Below, piece by piece: positions 55,071 to 64,000 of a stretch of DNA of 64,000 nt (position 1 is its first letter; each line of letters opens with the position of its first letter). This stretch comes from Sphingobium sp. 15-1 (GTDB lineage: Bacteria; Pseudomonadota; Alphaproteobacteria; Sphingomonadales; Sphingomonadaceae): assembly GCF_013375535.1 (NCBI RefSeq), contig NZ_JABXJG010000001.1:682001-746000 (forward strand), written 5' to 3'. The notes beneath the pieces are model-generated. The model saw only the letters and a program-made list of their open reading frames with translations. It was not told the origin of the DNA and did no database searches. A program made the position numbers and the translations under genes.

Positions 55071-56510
55071 GTGTTGCAATGCATCGTTAACAAGGCAGTA
55101 TCCATATCGGGCGGAATAGGGCGGCGATCATTGGAAAACGGGGATTTATTGACTGATCTGGGGGAGCGATCGGGCGACATCGCATTGCAATGCAGCGAAA
55201 CGGCGGGCTTCCTGGGGGAGCTGACGCGGCGCATCCAGGCGGATTCCGCGCATCTGGGCGAATTGCAATCGACCATGGAAACGCTGGCCGTCAGCCAGAA
55301 TGAAAGCGTGCTGGCAGCGCAGGAACTCAGCCTGACGGCGCGCCGGGCCGGCACCATCATTGCCCAGGGGCACGAAACCATTGGGCGGTCGTTGGGGCAG
55401 ATCACCGAACTCATCGAAAATGTGACGGGCCTGGAAGGGCATTTGCGCCAGTTTCTGCACGTCATCGAAACGGTAGGCGACATTTCCGACCAGCTTGGCG
55501 CCATCGCCCGCCAGACCCGGCTGCTGGGCGTCAACGCGGCGATCGAGGCGGCACGGGGCGGGGAGGCGACCCAGGGTTTCGCCGTGGTGGCGGACGAAAT
55601 CCGGCGGCTGGCGGGGCAGGCGGGGGAGTCCGCCGCATCCGTGGGTGACAAGCTGGGCCAGCTCGACCGCGATGCGCGCCAGTTGATCGGCGGGGTGGAG
55701 GCCAATATCCTGCGCGGCCGCGATGTCGGTTCCCATATCGACACGCTGCGGATCAGCATGGCCGAAATCGCTTCTCTGGTGACGCAATTCGGGGACCGGT
55801 CGGACACGATCGTCACTTGCACGGACGAGGCCGACAGCGACGTGGCCGCGCTGCGGCAGGGCCTTGCCCGGTTCAGCCGATCCGCGACGGAAAGCGCCAC
55901 CCGCGTCGAAACCGCGCGCGGCCATCTGGAAGGTCTGGAGGGGATGGCGAACGCCATGCTCAACACATCTGCCCATAGCGGTCTGGTCACGCGCAACAGC
56001 CGCTACATCGCGATGGCCGAAGAGGGCGCTGAAGAGATGCAGGCGCTGATCCAACAGGCGCTGGCCGAGGGGCAAATGGACATGGCGGGTCTGTTCGACA
56101 CCGCCTATCGGCCGCTGCCCGGTTCCGAACCGGCGCAATATGAAAATGGCTTCACCACTTTTGCCGACCGTTTCGTACAGCCTTTGCTCGACCGGCGGAC
56201 GGCGCAGGACAGCGCGATCGTCGGCTGCTGCCTGATCGACATGAACGGCTATCTGCCCACCCATATCAGTGCGCGCAGCCAGCCGCAGCGGCCCAGCCAG
56301 ACGCGTTGGAATATGGAACATGCGCGCAATCGGCAGATATTCATGGACAGCCAGACCCGCCGCGCATTGGACGGGGAAGGGGACTTCTTCCTGTTCACCT
56401 ACCGCCAGGATCTGGGCGAAGGACGCTATCGCGCGCTGCGCAGCGTGTTCGTGCCGCTGAAATTCGGCGGACGGCGCTGGGGTCTTTATGAGGTCGGCTA
56501 TCTGATCTGA
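55071..56510 (+). CDS. Soluble methyl-accepting chemotaxis-like protein with C-terminal sensor-like region
   Basis: This 479-residue protein lacks membrane segments. The first 300 residues are helical, with an MCP hairpin: [54 protein letters not shown] matches the highly conserved signalling tip. The last 150 residues (from about 330, [33 protein letters not shown] to the end) resemble a cache-like sensor, placed after rather than before the signalling part. The start is uncertain: the GTG at 55071 gives the longest frame, but the first 25 codons lack GC bias and a TTG at 55149 has GGGGA upstream. No other chemotaxis genes are in the window. Confidence 0.85.
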   Translation: MLQCIVNKAVSISGGIGRRSLENGDLLTDLGERSGDIALQCSETAGFLGELTRRIQADSAHLGELQSTMETLAVSQNESVLAAQELSLTARRAGTIIAQGHETIGRSLGQITELIENVTGLEGHLRQFLHVIETVGDISDQLGAIARQTRLLGVNAAIEAARGGEATQGFAVVADEIRRLAGQAGESAASVGDKLGQLDRDARQLIGGVEANILRGRDVGSHIDTLRISMAEIASLVTQFGDRSDTIVTCTDEADSDVAALRQGLARFSRSATESATRVETARGHLEGLEGMANAMLNTSAHSGLVTRNSRYIAMAEEGAEEMQALIQQALAEGQMDMAGLFDTAYRPLPGSEPAQYENGFTTFADRFVQPLLDRRTAQDSAIVGCCLIDMNGYLPTHISARSQPQRPSQTRWNMEHARNRQIFMDSQTRRALDGEGDFFLFTYRQDLGEGRYRALRSVFVPLKFGGRRWGLYEVGYLI

Positions 56511-56524
56511 GTGCCAGTATGGCA

Positions 56525-56692
56525 AGATTGGGTGGTTTCAGGACATTCCCCCTCCCGCAGGCGGGAGGGGGCTAGGGGGTGGGCTGGCGCGACATCAGCG
56601 TGAATTTTCAACGGCTAAGCTGGAAGCTCGCTGCGCTCGCACCCACCCCTAACCCCTCCCGCCTGCGGGAGGGGAATGTCTTGGATTGGCCA
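56525..56692. repeat. MITE-like intergenic repeat, core copy C
   Basis: This 168-base stretch between convergent genes matches the core of copies A and B nearly base for base, including both GC-rich palindromes and the TTTTCAACGGCTAAGCTGG middle. It lacks the outer TGGACAAATTC-type ends, so it is a truncated or internally bounded copy. Confidence 0.85.
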
Positions 56693-56733
56693 ATATTGAC
56701 CATCAGATTAATCCCTCCATACCCAACTGACTG

Positions 56734-57762
56734 TCAGCGCAGCTTCGCGCTCGCCGTCCGCACCGTCACCTCGCCGTTAGCGGCATAATCGGCGGTCGCC
56801 CCGGCCTGGGCGGTCTGGGGATCTTTCCCGTCCAATATCTGCGCGATCTGCCGGGCGGTCGGCACCTTGTCATAGATGCCGTAAAGGTCGGTCTGACCCA
56901 CGGAATGGATCGAAAGCTGATAGCCCTGGCCCGCCTTCGCCGGATCGAACGCGACCACGGTTCCCGCATCGTCCAACGGCACGATGATCGCGCCATCCGC
57001 AGCGCCGATTTGCTGAAGGATGTCGTAGCTCCCGTCCGCCGTATCGACCTTGCCCCGCACACAGAGCGGTTCCCGCCCTTCACGCGGCAGGGAAATATCG
57101 ACAGGCCCAGCAGCGGTCCGCGTTGTCAGGCGGGCATCGCCTTCCTCTTGGGCGGGGCACGCCGCCAGCCGCGCCGGTTTCGTGGCGTGAAGCCCAGCCG
57201 GGTCATCGAACCGAAGGCCGGCCAGCATTCCGTCCAACCCGGCCAGCACTTCCTTGCGGCGCTCCGTCGGCCCGGTGACGCGCAGCTTCACCACCCAACG
57301 CCCCGCATGCAGGAAAGCCGCCGCCGTGGTGAGCGCTCCATCCGCCGCGTCATCATAGACGGCGCGGATCGCGCTGCCGTCCCGTCCCGCCACGGCCACG
57401 CTGGCATAAGCGGTGCGATGCGTCCTGGCGCCGAACCGCTCCATCACCGCCTTGTCCGTCATATAGGCAGCGAGGGAGGCGTCAGCATAGCTCGGCAGAT
57501 AGACGTAGAGCGTTGCCTGGATCGCGCCGTCGTCCGACAGATATTGCGCGTAATTGTCGATACCCTTGCCGCCGTTGGAAACCTCCCCGCTCTTGGAGAG
57601 CGACAGGCCGGCCACGCTTTGCGGCATGCTGATCCCGGCGGCGTCCGCGCGCAGGGCGGTGGCAGTCGGTGTCCAGGCTTCCCGTTCCTCGGCGGCGCGC
57701 GCGAACGCGGGCGCTGACAAGGCCAGCACCGCCGACAAAAGGGACAACGCACGCTTGGGCAT
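56734..57762 (-). CDS. Exported hypothetical protein
   Basis: This 342-residue protein has a signal peptide ending near residue 24 (APAFARA before AEERE). The mature part has alternating beta-like stretches (GIDNYAQYLSDDGAIQATLYVYLPSYAD, WVVKLRVTGPTERRKEVLAGLDGML) and a cysteine pair (LAACPAQEE and EPLCVRGK) that could form a disulphide in the periplasm. I do not recognise the family. The start at 57762 has GAAGGA at good distance; the ATG two codons earlier (57768) is possible. It converges on the chemoreceptor-like gene. Confidence 0.75.
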   Translation of the reverse strand: MPKRALSLLSAVLALSAPAFARAAEEREAWTPTATALRADAAGISMPQSVAGLSLSKSGEVSNGGKGIDNYAQYLSDDGAIQATLYVYLPSYADASLAAYMTDKAVMERFGARTHRTAYASVAVAGRDGSAIRAVYDDAADGALTTAAAFLHAGRWVVKLRVTGPTERRKEVLAGLDGMLAGLRFDDPAGLHATKPARLAACPAQEEGDARLTTRTAAGPVDISLPREGREPLCVRGKVDTADGSYDILQQIGAADGAIIVPLDDAGTVVAFDPAKAGQGYQLSIHSVGQTDLYGIYDKVPTARQIAQILDGKDPQTAQAGATADYAANGEVTVRTASAKLR

Positions 57763-57854
57763 TGGCATCCTTCCCCATTCATGACCGTCTTTTCGCGGCT
57801 TTGAATCTCAGAAGGAAAGTTGAGCGGAAATGCAGGGTCCGTGCAAGCGGGCTT

Positions 57855-58268
57855 TTACGCTACGGGACGAATTTGTGCCGGATAATGGGGCAGATCAGGG
57901 TCCAGATGCGCCCAGGCGGGCGCCGCGTCGGTCCAAATGACCGCCTGAGGCCCCAGAAGATCGGGATCGTCCAGCGCTCCGGCCCGGATGAAGGTCAAAT
58001 GCGGGCGCGATTCGGCCAGGCTGAACAGGGGCGTGCCGCATTCGGGGCAGAAGCCGCGCCGCATCGCATTGCCGCTGTCAGCGACATTTTTATGCCAGCG
58101 CACTTCGCCCGTGACCGTCAGTCTGTCGGACGGGAAGCAGACATTCACCGTCCCGGACCCGCCGCCCAGATATTGGCAGAGCCTGCACCAGCACATGCGC
58201 GCCGCCATCGGCTCCGCATCGATGCCGATCCGCACCTGTCCGCACAGGCATCCGGCTTGATGAGCCAT
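57855..58268 (-). CDS. GFA-family zinc protein (CENP-V/GFA domain)
   Basis: This is a 137-residue glutathione-dependent formaldehyde-activating-like fold. The zinc-binding cysteines are visible: C7 and C9 in GCLCGQVR, C26/C28/C31 in MCWCRLCQ, and the pair in RRGFCPECGTPLF. The family name comes from one enzyme; most members have no known substrate, and a formaldehyde role is not implied. The start at 58268 sets the first Cys pair at the usual place. It follows the MoxR gene by 37 bases on the same strand. Confidence 0.9.
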   Translation of the reverse strand: MAHQAGCLCGQVRIGIDAEPMAARMCWCRLCQYLGGGSGTVNVCFPSDRLTVTGEVRWHKNVADSGNAMRRGFCPECGTPLFSLAESRPHLTFIRAGALDDPDLLGPQAVIWTDAAPAWAHLDPDLPHYPAQIRPVA

Positions 58269-58305
58269 GGGTCGAACCTTTCCAATCAGGCGCAGGGGAT
58301 GGTCG

Positions 58306-59151
58306 TCACCGCCCCTGCCTTCGGGCCATGAAGGCAAGCCGTTCGAACATCATGATGTCCTGCTCGTTCTTCAGCAGCGCGCCGTGGAGCGGCGGGATCG
58401 CCTTGGTGGGATCGCGGTCCTGCAACACGTCGAGCGGCATGTCCTCGGCCAGGATCAGCTTCAGCCAGTCGAGCAATTCGCTGGTCGAAGGCTTTTTCTT
58501 GAGCCCCGGCACGTCTCGGATTTCGTAGAAAATCTCCAGCGCGCGATTGACCAATATCTTCTGGATGCCGGGAAAATGCACGTCGACGATCGCCTGCATC
58601 GTCTCCCGATCGGGGAATTTGATATAATGGAAGAAGCAGCGGCGCAGGAACGCGTCCGGCAATTCCTTCTCATTATTGGAGGTGATGACGACCACTGGCC
58701 GTTCCTTCGCCGCCACCGTCTCGCCCGTCTCATAGACATGGAAGGCCATGCGGTCGAGTTCCTGCAACAGATCGTTGGGGAATTCGATGTCCGCCTTGTC
58801 GATCTCATCGATCAGCAGCACCGGCAGGGTGGGGGCGGTGAAGGCCTCCCACAGCTTGCCCTTGCGGATATAATTGCCGATGTCGTGAACGCGCTGATCG
58901 CCCAGTTGACCGTCGCGCAGCCGGGCCACGGCATCATATTCATACAGGCCCTGATGCGCCTTGGTCGTCGACTTGACGTTCCATTCGATCAGCGGAGCAT
59001 TGAGTGCCTTGGCGATTTCCTGCGCCAGCACGGTCTTACCCGTGCCCGGTTCGCCCTTCACCAGCAGGGGGCGGCGGAGCAGCACCGCGGCATTGACGGC
59101 CACCTTCAGATCATCGGTGGCGACATAATCCTGCGTGCCTTCAAACCGCAT
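58306..59151 (-). CDS. MoxR-family AAA+ ATPase
   Basis: This 281-residue AAA+ ATPase has Walker A GEPGTGKT (33-40), Walker B LPVLLIDEIDKAD, sensor VITSNNEKELPDAFLRRC and an arginine-finger region. The start at 59151 gives MRFEGTQDYVATDDL, the common family N-terminus; an ATG five codons earlier (59166) is possible but has a poor ribosome distance. MoxR ATPases pair with VWA/CoxE proteins to mature or activate client enzymes; the partner is very probably the VWA protein at 53831-55006. The client is unknown. Confidence 0.94.
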   Translation of the reverse strand: MRFEGTQDYVATDDLKVAVNAAVLLRRPLLVKGEPGTGKTVLAQEIAKALNAPLIEWNVKSTTKAHQGLYEYDAVARLRDGQLGDQRVHDIGNYIRKGKLWEAFTAPTLPVLLIDEIDKADIEFPNDLLQELDRMAFHVYETGETVAAKERPVVVITSNNEKELPDAFLRRCFFHYIKFPDRETMQAIVDVHFPGIQKILVNRALEIFYEIRDVPGLKKKPSTSELLDWLKLILAEDMPLDVLQDRDPTKAIPPLHGALLKNEQDIMMFERLAFMARRQGR

Positions 59152-59217
59152 ATGCTTGCTTCTCATCCTGTCTGCGTTTCGCCAACTATGGCAAAGCAGG
59201 GATGGAGCGCAAAGCCT

Positions 59218-59916
59218 TTATGCGCGGTTCAGGACCTGATCCTTGCCGGCGCGGATCTTTGCGCGGGCCTGCAGCACGTCCCAAAGCCCGCGATGCTGAT
59301 TGAGCAACTGGCGCGCTCCGAACAATATGGCCCGATCGACCGCGTCATCCCCGCCGATTCCCCGGGCGACCTCCAGCGTCGCTGCGCGTTCGGGAAGATC
59401 GCAGACATGGGGTTCCAGCCCGACGCGGATCGCGGCGATGTCCAGCATATGGCGCACCGCCCGCCAATCGAGAACCAGCGCGATCGCCGCCCCCATGGCG
59501 CAGCCGCGACGGTCGGATTGGGCCAGCATGTCGAGCGCATGGCGCTGCTGGCTGACGACGGTTTCGCAATCGCTCTGCCCAGCGGTGCTGGGGGCGGGGC
59601 CGACGGCGACCGTCACCTGCGTCAGATAGGCCCGTTCCCGCGCAAAGGCGTCGGCCGCCTGGATCAGCCAGCTCCGCGCCGCATTGTCGGCTGAGCGCGT
59701 GGCGGCATGGTCGATGACGCCGGGATGCCGGCCATGGAGCAGGCAGAGATAATAGGCTGCATCGGCCAGATCGGGCAGGGACAGCGTTGCATTTGGACCG
59801 AAGCTCGTCCGCGCGCCGCTGGCATAGCTATGGCCGGCCGTGCCGTCGGCGGCAATGACGGCCTCCAAAATCTGCGATACGTCGCCAAATTGATAGCGCG
59901 GTGCTGCTTCGCTCAT
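59218..59916 (-). CDS. Hypothetical cytosolic protein
   Basis: This 232-residue protein has no signal peptide or membrane segment and is largely helical. It is Ala/Leu/Arg-rich with conserved-looking patches (HGRHPGVIDHAA, QVTVAVGPAPSTAGQSDCETVVSQQRHAL, DRRGCAMGAAIALVLDW). I do not recognise a family with certainty. It lies upstream of the moxR gene on the same strand with a 66-base gap and may share its transcript. The start is either of two adjacent ATGs (59919, 59916); GGGGA favours the second. Confidence 0.75.
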   Translation of the reverse strand: MSEAAPRYQFGDVSQILEAVIAADGTAGHSYASGARTSFGPNATLSLPDLADAAYYLCLLHGRHPGVIDHAATRSADNAARSWLIQAADAFARERAYLTQVTVAVGPAPSTAGQSDCETVVSQQRHALDMLAQSDRRGCAMGAAIALVLDWRAVRHMLDIAAIRVGLEPHVCDLPERAATLEVARGIGGDDAVDRAILFGARQLLNQHRGLWDVLQARAKIRAGKDQVLNRA

Positions 59917-59999
59917 CATCTTCCCCTGGGCCCCGGTGCTGGCGCGGCCACGTCGAAGCGACCGTAGAGAGACGAGGTAAAAGAGGAGTTTACGCCATG

Positions 60000-60025
60000 A
60001 AAAAAGGGCGGTCCGAAAACCGCCC
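60000..60025 (-). terminator. Rho-independent terminator downstream of rpoD
   Basis: Read on the minus strand, GGGCGGT and ACCGCCC form a 7-bp stem (60006-60012 with 60019-60025) followed by six Ts. On the plus strand four Ts follow the same stem, so it could act both ways. It lies about 135 bases after the rpoD stop. Confidence 0.8.
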
Positions 60026-60050
60026 TTTTGGATCATTTTACCGCGCCTTA

Positions 60051-60138
60051 GCCTCGGCTTGCCGAGGCGCCCCTACCCATCAGAGGCCTCGGCTTGCCGA
60101 GGCGCCCCTACCTATCATAAGCCTCGGCTTGCCGAGGC
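60051..60138. repeat. Three tandem 18-bp palindromes, 35-base period, after rpoD
   Basis: The palindrome GCCTCGGCTTGCCGAGGC occurs at 60051-60068, 60086-60103 and 60121-60138 with nearly identical 17-base spacers. The array fills the space between the rpoD stop and its terminator, so it lies in the 3' untranslated part of the message. Confidence 0.9.
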
Positions 60139-60160
60139 GGCGTTATCTGTCAAAACGCCT

Positions 60161-62206
<2,046 letters not shown>

Positions 62207-62248
62207 TTATTCGCCTTAACTCCGCCAACCCGACAGGGTTGAACCCAA

Positions 62249-64000
62249 TCATACAATATCTTCGGACTGCGCCAGTTCCGCCAGGCGGCTATCATGATCC
62301 AGCTTCAACTGCCGGACCCTTTGCTGCTCGGCAAAGGTATCCTCGTTGAGGTCGTCTCTCGCCCGCCGGGTGGCTTCCGCCAACGCCGCCTCCAGCTCTG
62401 GTCCTTGCGCCATCACCCGAATGGCCTCGTCCAGATCGCGCTGCACGCGATCCGAGTCGGCCTTGCTTCTGTGAGGGGTGAATGTGAACGTGTCGGCCCG
62501 AAGCATCCCCTTCGCCATATTATACACTTCACCTTGCCCCAATATGGTAAGGAGGCCACCTGTTTCAACTGTTTCTTTGCCGAAAGAGGCGGCGATCATC
62601 ACGTTCAGCAGTTCGGCAAGCGCGGCATCAGCGATTCGCAGGCCGGAAAGCATTTCCCGGTGCAGCGCGATCTGCTCCGGATGCCGCAGCAGACTGGCGA
62701 GAACGGCCCGCAGCAGCCGCTGTTCCATGCCGCTGGCGCCAATCGCCCGAGCCTCGTTCCCGGCGGGCGGGAGAGGGGGCTTCCAATTGCCCCGCCGGTC
62801 CCGCTGCCATCCCGAGCGGGCGCCGCCGCCGCGCTGATGCCTGGGCGCAAAAGCCGGGCGCGCAAAGAACAGCGCATCATAACGTTCGCGGAATGCATGG
62901 ACATAATGCGCCCGGACATCGGGATGCGCGATGGCGTCGGTGATCGTGGAAAGCCGTTGTTTGAGCGCGGCTTTCTGCTCCGGCGTGTCTAGTGGGGCGG
63001 CCGATTGCTCATATTTCCAGAGGCGTTCGACCAACGGTTCGGCCGCGCTCAGCACAGCCTCCATGGCCGCGGGCCCTTCGTTGCGGATCAGGTCGTCGGG
63101 GTCCTGCCCGCCCGGCAGGGTCGCAAAGGCGAGGCTCATGCCGGGCCGCAGCAAGGGCAGGGCGCGGGTCGCCGCCCGGATCGCGGCCTTCTGACCGGCC
63201 GAATCGCCGTCGAAACAGAGGATCGGCACATCGGCCATCTTCCACAGCCGTTCGATCTGATGCTCGGTGAGCGCGGTTCCGAGCGGCGCAACCGCCTCGC
63301 CAAAACCCGCCTGCGCCAGCGCGATCACATCCATATAGCCTTCGACGACGATGATCCGCCCGGCCTGGCGGCTGGCCGGTGACGCCCGGTCGATATTGTA
63401 GAGCGTCCGCCCCTTGTCGAAGAGCGGCGTGTCAGGCGAGTTCAGATATTTCGGCTCGCCCGCGCCCAGAATCCGCCCGCCAAAGGCGATGACCCGGCCC
63501 CTGATGTCCCGGATCGGCAGCATGAGGCGGCCCCGGAAACGATCGTAACTATCGCGCTTTCTGGTTTTTTCGTCATCCGGCTCGGCGCCGTCCGGATCGA
63601 TCAGCAACCCCGCTTCGACCAGCAAGGGCTCGCCCAAATCCTTGAGCGCGGTCTTGAGCCGCCCGCGCCCATCCGGAGAGAAGCCGAAGCCGAAGGTCTT
63701 GAGCGTCGCCGCTTTGATCCCGCGTTTCTCTAGGTATGCCCGCGCCTCCGCGCCTTCAATGCCGCCAAGCTGCTCTTCGAAAAAGCCCTGTGCCGCCGCC
63801 ATGACATCGTGCAGCCCCTTGGCCTGCTCCGCCCGTTTCGCCGCCCGGGGATCGGGAGCCGGGACGTCCATGCCGGCCACCTGCGCCAGCTCGTTGACGG
63901 CCTCCATGAAGGGCAGGCCGCGCTGATCGGTCATCCAGCGGATCGCATCCCCATGCGCGCCGCAACCGAAGCAATGGTAGAAGCCCTTCTCGTCATTGAT
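62249..64000 (-). CDS. dnaG: DNA primase, N-terminus beyond window
   Basis: DnaG makes the RNA primers of replication. 583 residues are present; the frame is open through the window edge. The first visible residues are the second half of the zinc-binding domain (FYHCFGCGAHGDAIRWM), so roughly 40 residues with the first Cys/His pair are missing. The catalytic TOPRIM domain is clear (IIVVEGYMDVIALAQAGFGEAVAPLG and LCFDGDSAGQKAA). The C-terminal helicase-binding domain follows (from about the last 140 residues, MEQRLLRAVLASLLRHPEQI). It is directly upstream of rpoD, as in the macromolecular-synthesis operon. Confidence 0.97.
   Translation of the reverse strand: MNDEKGFYHCFGCGAHGDAIRWMTDQRGLPFMEAVNELAQVAGMDVPAPDPRAAKRAEQAKGLHDVMAAAQGFFEEQLGGIEGAEARAYLEKRGIKAATLKTFGFGFSPDGRGRLKTALKDLGEPLLVEAGLLIDPDGAEPDDEKTRKRDSYDRFRGRLMLPIRDIRGRVIAFGGRILGAGEPKYLNSPDTPLFDKGRTLYNIDRASPASRQAGRIIVVEGYMDVIALAQAGFGEAVAPLGTALTEHQIERLWKMADVPILCFDGDSAGQKAAIRAATRALPLLRPGMSLAFATLPGGQDPDDLIRNEGPAAMEAVLSAAEPLVERLWKYEQSAAPLDTPEQKAALKQRLSTITDAIAHPDVRAHYVHAFRERYDALFFARPAFAPRHQRGGGARSGWQRDRRGNWKPPLPPAGNEARAIGASGMEQRLLRAVLASLLRHPEQIALHREMLSGLRIADAALAELLNVMIAASFGKETVETGGLLTILGQGEVYNMAKGMLRADTFTFTPHRSKADSDRVQRDLDEAIRVMAQGPELEAALAEATRRARDDLNEDTFAEQQRVRQLKLDHDSRLAELAQSEDIV

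Noticed and set aside
60051..60138. Three 35-base repeats, considered as a short CRISPR array
   Set aside because: The spacers between palindromes are themselves nearly identical and no cas gene is near.

Overview
The window is GC-rich alphaproteobacterial DNA and looks like a sphingomonad chromosome (Sphingobium/Novosphingobium/Sphingomonas type). Reasons are the dnaG-rpoD pair, the mfd/sdhE/recG neighbourhood, the TonB-dependent receptors beside a degradation cluster, and a dense set of acyl-CoA and aromatic-ring catabolic genes. The genus is an inference; no rRNA gene is present.

Positions 1-35.8 kb hold a catabolic cluster that I cannot assign to a known substrate. (a) A minus-strand operon (12703 down to 1828) encodes an acyl-CoA dehydrogenase, a phosphotransferase, a FadB-like fusion, a second acyl-CoA dehydrogenase, a MaoC protein, a thiolase, a quinone-oxidoreductase-type MDR, a crotonase and a nitronate-monooxygenase-like flavoprotein. 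A TonB receptor cut by the window edge follows. The overlapping phosphotransferase/dehydrogenase pair resembles LvaA/LvaC and vertebrate ACAD10/11, which points to 4-hydroxyacyl-CoA catabolism. (b) A tandem double-TetR regulator is divergent from that operon, followed by an SDR and an acyl-CoA ligase. (c) Minus-strand genes encode two SDRs, a GntR regulator, an FAD aromatic hydroxylase and a fumarylacetoacetase-family hydrolase. (d) A plus-strand operon (22331-28935) encodes an extradiol dioxygenase, an MDR, a nitroreductase, a GST, an acetoacetyl-CoA synthetase and a hotdog protein. (e) An esterase-like protein with Cys at the nucleophile position, a P450, a second TonB receptor and a PYROXD2-like FAD enzyme complete the cluster. 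Five promoter regions in it share an AT-rich motif (AAAAAAATA[GT]TT and close variants), which suggests one regulon.

Two tandem tRNA-Asn genes (36.0-36.35 kb) mark the change to ordinary core genes: nadK-moaA, an EAL/GGDEF protein, an outer-membrane protein of the TorF/Gcw_chp type, mfd, sdhE, recG, an MscS channel, a PilZ protein, tyrS, anmK, a repeat-built exported protein with an outer-membrane protein, a CoxE-like VWA protein with its MoxR ATPase, a soluble chemoreceptor-like protein, rpoD and dnaG (5' end beyond the window).

Non-coding repeats are prominent. A roughly 240-bp element with imperfect terminal inverted repeats occurs twice complete and once as its core, next to gene 3' ends. 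There are also several REP-like palindromes and a triple 35-bp palindromic repeat after rpoD.
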